In this document: positions 57,662-64,000 of the stretch, piece by piece
Numbering within the stretch: the first letter of the stretch is position 1
How the letters are laid out: each line of letters opens with the position of its first letter
Source: Microplitis mediator
Lineage: Eukaryota; Arthropoda; Insecta; Hymenoptera; Braconidae
Reading direction: 5' to 3'
Length of the DNA: 64,000 nt
Assembly (NCBI RefSeq): GCF_029852145.1
Contig: NC_079971.1
Span: 4,645,697-4,709,696, forward strand
Notes under the pieces: generated by a model
What the model was told of the DNA's origin: nothing
Databases searched by the model: none
What the model saw: only the letters and a program-made list of their open reading frames with translations
Program-made: the position numbers and the translations under genes

Positions 57662-60600
57662 ATGTATAAAACGAACAGTGATAACATAAATGATGCTCAA
57701 GTCATGATAGATTCAAATTTAAAGCCACATGATGAAGTTACTGGTATGTTTTTATACAATTAATGTTCATTAATGATGATGACAGTAGCTGTCATTAAAA
57801 AATTTATTTATTTTGAATAAACAAAATGAATATTGACATGATCCTGAAGTTAGCGGATAATTAAAAATTTCGGATTTTTTTTTCAACAAATCAATCAGAA
57901 AAAAAACAAAAATCAAAATATGCACTTGTAGAGAATTTAAAAAACTACAGGTGCAATTTTTTCAAATTTTTTTTTTCTTATAATTTACTGTCTAAAATAA
58001 AATCCAAAAATTATTAGACGTCTGCTAACTTCAGTATCATAATATTGACAGGTAAAAATTTATGGTACTGAAGTAAGCAGACGTCTAATAATTTTTGGAT
58101 TTTTTTTTAGATGATAAAAAATTTTAAAAAAAATATTTGAAAAAATTGCGCCTGTAGTTTTTTAAATTTCCTACATGTGCATATTTTTATATTATTTTTT
58201 TGCAGTTGATTTATTGAAAAACGAAAATTCAAAAATTTTTAAATGTCTGCTAACTTCAGAATCATAAAAATTTATAATCTTGAAGTTTATTTATTTATGC
58301 TTTCAGCAATTTACAAATTTTCATATTTCATTTGCATTATTCAGTGCGATAATCACAATAACTACAATATATAACAGATAAACTTTAGGAATAAGTTACT
58401 AAAGAAAAAATATAAAGTATTTGAAATTTCTAAATTATTCTTAATTTCTTAATTTTTGGCTTCAGCTTTCCCTCTGGTTTTTATTTCCACTTGGATTGAC
58501 TTTTTGAATGAGTTAAGAGATCCTCCAAAGAAATTTACATTCTTTGAGTACTCGTTGACTAGTCCAAATATTCTGTTCCTGGGTCCGTTTTGTATAAATG
58601 ACTTATTGGAGTAAGGTACTTCTAGAAGTCTATTTTCCCTCAGATTCTTATTCGGAATTTTGAATTTAATATCTGACAATATTTCTGGCGAATTGATCAT
58701 ATGGTTTACTGCCTTGAAAAGGAAAGTCAAATCTGCTAGTACGCGCCTTTCGGATAATTTCATGATCCCCATACTGGTTTTCACTTCTTCAGAATTCATC
58801 ACTACACCATTTGCTTTCCAATATTTAACTATACATTTGATGAATATATTCTGTACAGCCTCCAGTCTATCAACGTGTACCGCATAATGCGGTGACCAGA
58901 TCACCGTGCCGTGTCCAAGTTAGCAGACAACTACCAATTTTCAAATTTTTTTGCGATAAATCGTTTACAAGAAAACAAAAATTAGATATCGGCTAATTTC
59001 AGTATCATAAAAATTTTTAAAAACGTTTGTGAAGAATTAGAAAAAATTTTCATGTGTACATTTTTTAATAATTTTTCTAATGATCATTAACTTGGTAATT
59101 AAAAACAATGAAACTGTCAAATGTCTGCTACTTCCAGCATCATCATTAATGAAATCTTAAATTATTTATTTATGAGATTTATGATATTTATTTATTTAAA
59201 TATAATATTTTTAGTTGGTGACTATTTTCTGGAAAAAGAAAAAATTTTCCTGGAAAATTCTTCAATTTCTGAAAAGAAGAATGAGGTTTGGAGTGATGAT
59301 TATATTTCAATAATAAAAGAAGAAGGAATCAATCTACTGAAGTATTATGTAAAATTAAACAACTCGCCAATGCAATTGGTATTAAATTTAACAAACAGTT
59401 TAAATTTTATCAACAACAAAATTCTACTTGAACAAAATAATAACAATTTTTTGGCTAATGATCCAAAGTCAATTACTGGTGATTTAGTTTTTGATAAAAT
59501 TAAACTCGAAAAAGATTTGAATGAAAATGGGCAGACGACAAGTGAAGTGAGTTGCAAAGAATCATGTGAAAATTTGATCATTAAGACCGAAGATGACGTT
59601 ACCGTTCAGGAAAATTTGATTATCAAAAATGATTTAAATGAAAGTAATAGTCAGGAAAAAAAATTACAAATAACTGACGAAAATTCAAAACATCTTGAAG
59701 ACATTGAGATTTTAAATAGATCTATTTCTTCAATGGACTTAAACTCATCAGATTTATTTGAAATTTCAAAAGACCCGCCGTTTAATGAGCCTATGAATGT
59801 AGTAGACTCTGATTTAGATTCAAATAATAAAGAAAAGTCACAAGTAAATTTAAAAAAAGTTACGGTTCCTGTTACCAAAATTCCTGTGTCAAGTCCAGTT
59901 GTCTTGGACAGTAAAATTTCACTTGAAGTAACTGATGACTGCAATGAGCAGAGTAATTTCGTTACAACAAATGAAAATTTATTGGATGCTACTGAATCCA
60001 AGGAGTCAGTGAAAAAAGTTTATAATAAATCGACTAATTTAGTGGAATTGCTGAAGGATGCGCATAAATTGAAAAATGTAAGATTTTATAAATTTCATAT
60101 TAAATTTATTTTAGTTAAAATTTTTGTCTGCTTAATTTTAGATCAATCGAGATTCAGTTTCGAAAAAATCAAAACGCAAAGCCAATGATGATACTTATGA
60201 GATTTCGGTAAGAAATGATAGTAGGAAGCGCCGTAAAGCTGAAAAAAGTGAAAGTAATTGTAATGTTGGTTCATTAATGGGACGAACTGCGCAATCGAGT
60301 TGTTTTGAAAAACAAGGATTTGTTATTCCAAAAAGTTATCAGCCTTTCGTTCGACTCAACAGAATTGTTCTGCCTAAAAATGACGCTGATTCTTCAGCTA
60401 TCGAGTCGAGAAATGATAAATTTGAGACAGCGGAGACTACTAATGCTTACAATTTAAGGCGATCTGGTAAAAATAATAATTGCAAGAAGTGCGGGAAGAA
60501 ATTTGAGTCACCAAGTGAGTACTTTGTTCAGATATTTGAAATATAAAATGAAAATATTAATAATATTATTTACAGAGCTTCTGAAAATGCATATGAAGCA

Positions 60601-60988
60601 TCATGCCGATAGCAAGCCGTTCAAATGCAGGAAATGTAGTTACGCGTCTGAATTTAAAGGGAATTGGAGCCGGCACGTCAAGATTCACATCAAAGAAGAG
60701 ATGGTGACTAAAGCGCAATCGAGAGAATCAAAAAGTCGCGCGCGTTCTCAGACAAATGAACATGAGCATAAAAATGACAAAAGTTTTACTTGCAATGACT
60801 GCGGCGAATTATTTAATTGTAAAAAATTATTAACCGAACATTACAACGCTTATCATAATTCAGGATTTAAAAATAATCAGTATTCGTGTTCTATGTGCTC
60901 ACGAACATTCAGGTACTACGGTCGATTTTCCCGTCACTTGAGAAATTTCCATGGTACAGGTTCACTGGTGCAGAGTAAAATTAATTAG
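57662..60988 (+). CDS. Zinc-finger gene D: acidic region, PxVxL motif, C2H2 fingers, 576 residues
   Basis: Exons 57662-57743, 59215-60077, 60142-60514 and 60576-60988 join in phase. Exon 2 is a long acidic, Ser/Asn-rich region with two related ENLIIK blocks, one being a SUMO-acceptor consensus (IKTE), and VNLKKVTVP, a degenerate form of the array motif. Exon 3 has basic SKKSKRKAN and SRKRRKAEK (nuclear signals), then YQPFVRLNRIVLP (PFVRL, PxVxL) and the first half of a finger, CKKCGKKFESP. The phase-1 intron cuts that finger exactly as in genes A, C and E (exon 4 starts KLLKMHMKHH). Three more fingers follow: FKCRKCSYASEF..HVKIH, FTCNDCGELF..HYNAYH and YSCSMCSRTFRY..HLRNFH. Intron 1 (57744-59214) holds P-family MITEs and a LINE fragment. 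Confidence 0.75.
57838..58040. mobile_element. P-family MITE with perfect 9-bp target duplication
   Basis: ATGATCCTGAAGTTAGCGGA to GCTAACTTCAGTATCAT, flanked by AATATTGAC on both sides (57829-57837, 58041-58049). Confidence 0.9.
58062..58265. mobile_element. P-family MITE
   Basis: ATGGTACTGAAGTAAGCAGA to GCTAACTTCAGAATCAT, flanked by AAAAATTT on both sides. 21 bp downstream of the previous copy. Confidence 0.85.
58449..58915 (-). mobile_element. Non-LTR retrotransposon (LINE) fragment, reverse-transcriptase C-terminal part
   Basis: The minus-strand ORF starts GTVIWSPHYAVHVDRLEAVQ, the segment after the RT thumb typical of Jockey/CR1-type LINEs. It continues RRVLADLTFLFKAVNH and GPRNRIFGLVNEY and ends with a stop at 58449. 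The 5' part is missing: at 58916 sequence switches abruptly to a P-family fragment. Non-functional remnant in intron 1 of gene D. Confidence 0.7.
58916..59008. mobile_element. P-family MITE fragment
   Basis: AAGTTAGCAGACAACTACC to GGCTAATTTCAGTATCAT; internally deleted, adjoining the LINE fragment. Confidence 0.65.
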
Positions 60989-61231
60989 ATTAATATCTTC
61001 GAACGATTATAATTTCTATTAGGGATGTGCGAATAATTTGAACTTTCGATAATTCCGAAGTTTTCTTTTGACCGAGTACATATTGCAATATTATTTTCGA
61101 TAATTCAAATTTGTGTCAGAAGAAAAATAGAGCTGACAGGAATCTATGAAAAAATAATTTTTTGATACTTTGAAAATTACGCTCTCTATTAAATAAAAAT
61201 TTAATATTTGAAAAACTGATCAAAATTTTGC

Positions 61232-61460
61232 CCCTCGCAGATTTGAATCACGGTGGAAACACCGTGGAAGTGTAAACACCGTGGATCCACTGTGGTTACA
61301 CGGTGGGTTTGTTCCATTTCACCACCGGGTATCCACCGTGATTCCACAGTAGCTTTGTGCTATCTCACCACCGTGGTTCCACGGTGTATCCACCGCGTAA
61401 TCACAGTGGTAAAATAGAACAAACCCACTGTATTTCCACCGTGATTCAAATCTGTGAGGG
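61232..61460. mobile_element. Inverted-repeat element built from CCACCGTG units
   Basis: Ends CCCTCGCAGATTTGAATCAC and GTGATTCAAATCTGTGAGGG. The body is repeated CCACGGTG/CACCGTGG words, conspicuously GC-rich. 229 bp. No clear target duplication. Confidence 0.7.
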
Positions 61461-61850
61461 TGTCGATTTGAATCGAGTAATTTCAAAAGTTACAAATAAT
61501 TCAAAAGCTTTCGGATAATTCAGAAAGTTTTGAATTATTGGATTTGAACCCGATTCGCACTTCCCTAGATCATATATATATTTATTTTCTGTCATATTTT
61601 TTTAAAATCGCGCCATTTACTAGCCGACTATTCTTTACAATTATGTACTTGTCAAATTATTTTTTTGTACTTTAGTTTCTTCGCTAAAATTAATTTATAA
61701 ATTAAAATAAAAAATGTATATTTAAAATTAAATTCTTTAATTTGACGACTAATTTATCACTTAATTTTCAGTAATTACTGAAACTAAATAAATAGCCCTG
61801 ATAATTAAATCAGACTTTGATTGTTATAATTTATATATACAATTTTACAG

Positions 61851-61983
61851 TTGGATTAGCGAGACTGCGTTTCGGATATTTTCGGTTTTTACCCCCATCA
61901 TTTAAATTTAATACCAATCGCTTGCCCTTTGATGGTCGGAGTAAAAGACCGAAAATATCCGAAACTCACTCTCGCTAATCCAA
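61851..61983. mobile_element. Short MITE with TTGGATTAGCGAGA ends
   Basis: TTGGATTAGCGAGA...TTTCGGATATTTTCGGT pairs with ACCGAAAATATCCGAAA...TCTCGCTAATCCAA. 133 bp; TTACA occurs on both sides. Confidence 0.75.
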
Positions 61984-62073
61984 TTACAATTTACTGTAAA
62001 ATAAAAAGTAGAGGTGGCGCTAAATAATTAACTGTCATTGCGGTGTTGATACTAAAATAGTCGTAATTAAAAA

Positions 62074-62994
62074 ATGTCGCAGTTAAAATTAAATTGTGGG
62101 TCAATTATTGACAGTAATTATCTCCAATCTCCTATCCAACCTCCGATATTGGTAATTAAATTGATTTAATTAAATAAATAAATTTAATTTAAAAAAAAAT
62201 TTTTCGCAGGTCACTGATGATCCCAATCATTTGGTAGCAAATAACGAATCCCATAAAATTTGTGGCAGTGAATATGTCTGCCATGGGTGTAATAAATTAT
62301 TCATATCAGCAGGTGAGAATTGAACCATTATAAATTTTTAATTAAATTACATCAGCATATTAATTATCAATTCATTACAGAAAAGTATAATGAGCATGTG
62401 CTGATCAATCATAAAAATATAAAGTATACCCATGAAAAAAAAGAAAATTATTTATACTGTAATATGTGTCTTTATAAGACAAAAAGGGCTCAAGACTTAA
62501 AAAATCACAGCAACAAGCACTTTAGTGATAAATTCTGTATATGTTACCTTTGCGGTAAGATATTTAAATTCAAATCTTCATTAGAAATCCACTGGAATAC
62601 TCAGCATGGCCTCCCGATTGAGTTGATTGATAATCGTCAGTATCCTGAGAATCGTGTTGATAAAAACCTGAGGTATTTACTCTGCCAGGAAAAATTTTTA
62701 AACACTAAAAGCTTAAAACCTGTTGATACGGAGCATAAAAATGACACTAAAAAATGCAGTGTGTGTCTTTATGAGACATTTATTTCGGGTCATTTGAACC
62801 AGCACATGAGGGCACACAAGAATAATAAACTATACATCTGCTTTCATTGTGGCGCATCTTTTAAAATCAAAGCAACATTGAAAGAACACTTGAACTTTTA
62901 TCGTGATCCAAAATTGAAGTCGATTAATCATCACGTGAATCCGAGATTTCGCATAAATACTCAATTTACGTCGAATAACATTTCCGGATGTTGA
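62074..62994 (+). CDS. Zinc-finger gene E: decayed paralogue, open part (264 residues)
   Basis: Exons 62074-62151, 62210-62312 and 62381-62994 join in phase. The 5' structure matches the other members: exon 2 ends with half a finger (EYVCHGCNKLFIS) and exon 3 completes it (EKYNEHVLINH) after a phase-1 intron. The PxVxL region is gone or unrecognisable (NYLQSPIQPPIL). Fingers LYCNMCLYKTKR..HSNKH, CICYLCGKIFKF..HWNTQH, KKCSVCLYETFI..HMRAH and YICFHCGASFKI..HLNFY follow, while LRYLLCQEKFLN has lost a cysteine. A premature TGA ends the frame at 62994, inside what was another finger. May be a pseudogene or a truncated protein. Confidence 0.55.
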
Positions 62995-63470
62995 AAGTTT
63001 GAATCACCACAAAGCGACACATAAAATAGGAAATAACTTTCATTGTAATGTATGTCTTTTTACAACAACTTCAAAAAATAGCTTACGTTTGCACACAAAG
63101 AAACACTGATGATAAATTATCTACATGCTATCATTGCGGGAAGTCATTAAAAAAGAAATCGTCATTAGAAAATCACTTAAATTCTCATCGTGATCCCAAT
63201 TCTCAAATGATCAATCATCATAATGCATTAAGTTCTAGAAATAAGAAGCTCGTGTGTTCATTTTGCCAGAAAAAATTTTCAGACATCAAAAGTTTGGAAC
63301 AACACAAAGAAACCCACAACAAGGGAAATAATTATCATGACAATGCATGTGTTTATGAGACGAAGGATACTCGAACTTTGAAAGACTCACCAACACGCAC
63401 ATGAACGATGGATTACATACTTGTTATCATTGCGGGAAATCATTTAGAATAAAAGCGTCACTAGAATGAT
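62995..63470 (+). pseudogene. Frameshifted zinc-finger tail of gene E
   Basis: Finger sequence continues in three different frames: FPDVESLNHHKATHK and FHCNVCLFTTTSKNSLRLH (up to about 63110), then TCYHCGKSLKKKSSLENHL and VCSFCQKKFSDIKSLEQH (63100-63404), then HTCYHCGKSFRIKASLE ending in TGA (about 63418-63469). At least three reading-frame breaks separate them. This is the remnant of a longer array resembling gene B's last fingers (TCSFCQKVFADKYSL). Confidence 0.8.
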
Positions 63471-64000
63471 AATTTAATTTTTGTCATAATCCGAATTTTC
63501 GGGCGGTTAATCGTTCGGATTTAAGGAATCGTTGAAATAAAGGACTGAAGTATTGATTTGAAATTTCACGACGCCAAATATAGAAAGGAAAAAGTAATTA
63601 TTAATATGATTTTGAAGAAAACATTAACGAGCACATGACTAAAAATTTACCTGTGCTATTATTAGCAATTATTTGAAATTGAAACGCAATTTCAATTTAC
63701 TTAAGTTATTTTTATATCCCGGACTTTCATGTTCAGTAAATCAATCAAAAGTTTTTCTTTTTTTTTTTTATTCAAATGAAAAAATAATAGCAATTAATTA
63801 AACAGATAATGAACAAGTATCTAATCAATTATTAATCGACGTAATTAGTTATAATCTTTATATTTATCTTTATAAAATTATTTTTCATGATATTACGAAG
63901 CTATTGGTGTTGAGTCATAAGAAGAAATAAATCATCTGTACTTAGAAATTTTATTTTGGAAGTTAATAAAAATATAACTAAGATTTTATTTTGTATTTTA
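63471..64000. other. AT-rich end of window
   Basis: Weak finger-like debris near 63590-63640 (GATTTTGAAGAAAACATTAACGAGCAC), then AT-rich sequence. No gene supported. Confidence 0.5.

Larger units (their letters stand above)
60989..62073. other. Intergenic region between zinc-finger genes D and E
   Basis: Contains two inverted-repeat elements (61232-61460 and 61851-61983), otherwise AT-rich. No gene seen. Confidence 0.55.

Overview
The window looks like a piece of nuclear DNA from an insect. It is very AT-rich, with spliced genes (GT-AG introns, many 50-200 bp, a few several kb), insect-type single-copy genes and a dense load of short inverted-repeat transposons. A hymenopteran, possibly a parasitoid wasp, is my best guess; this is inference from overall character, not from a diagnostic marker. 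No organelle, bacterial, CRISPR or rRNA sequence was seen.

Layout, left to right. (1) 547-4133 (+): 3' part of a PDZ/coiled-coil scaffold gene. (2) 5471-7587 (+): a secreted trypsin-fold pseudoprotease whose catalytic residues are lost, with a satellite-filled MITE in intron 1. (3) 7690-9090: three transposon layers nested in one another. (4) 9510-12879 (+): a BTB-BACK-Kelch gene of the IPP type. (5) 14886-15416 (-): an unrecognised single-exon gene. (6) About 15.4-28.8 kb: a gene-poor stretch with two large hAT-like foldbacks, tandem repeats, a possible tiny secreted-peptide ORF and a GC-rich island. (7) 28857-39690 (+): a small type I membrane protein with two PPxY motifs and a 9.1-kb first intron. 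(8) 43195-46697 (+) Mul1 and, convergent to it, 46862-48282 (-) Ctu1. (9) 48.5-49.9 kb: a tandem duplication. (10) 50.5-63.5 kb: five related C2H2 zinc-finger genes in a head-to-tail array (A 50566-51462, B 52621-54634, C 55932-56594, D 57662-60988, E 62074-62994 plus decayed tail).

The most interesting system is the zinc-finger array. Four of its members (A-D) carry one or two copies of a short motif of the form P-x-V-x-L-[EN]-[KR]-[ILV]-x-[hydrophobic]-P. Its core, PxVxL, is the known ligand of the HP1 chromoshadow domain. Four members (A, C, D, E) also share a zinc finger cut by a phase-1 intron at the same place. One member (B) has amplified a two-finger unit about four-fold, one (C) has PxVxL motifs but almost no fingers, and one (E) is decaying. 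This looks like a young, lineage-specific family of HP1-recruiting DNA-binding repressors, an insect parallel to KRAB zinc-finger clusters, in a region packed with transposons. That function is a hypothesis.

The transposon content is itself informative. There are TA-flanked elements with CACTG/CACGG ends, two hAT-like foldbacks with perfect 8-bp target duplications, and two families (called P and Q here) with 9-bp target duplications, suggesting Mutator-type mobilisation. Nearly all of Mul1 intron 2 is a stack of four nested elements; removing them leaves an intron of about 88 bp.
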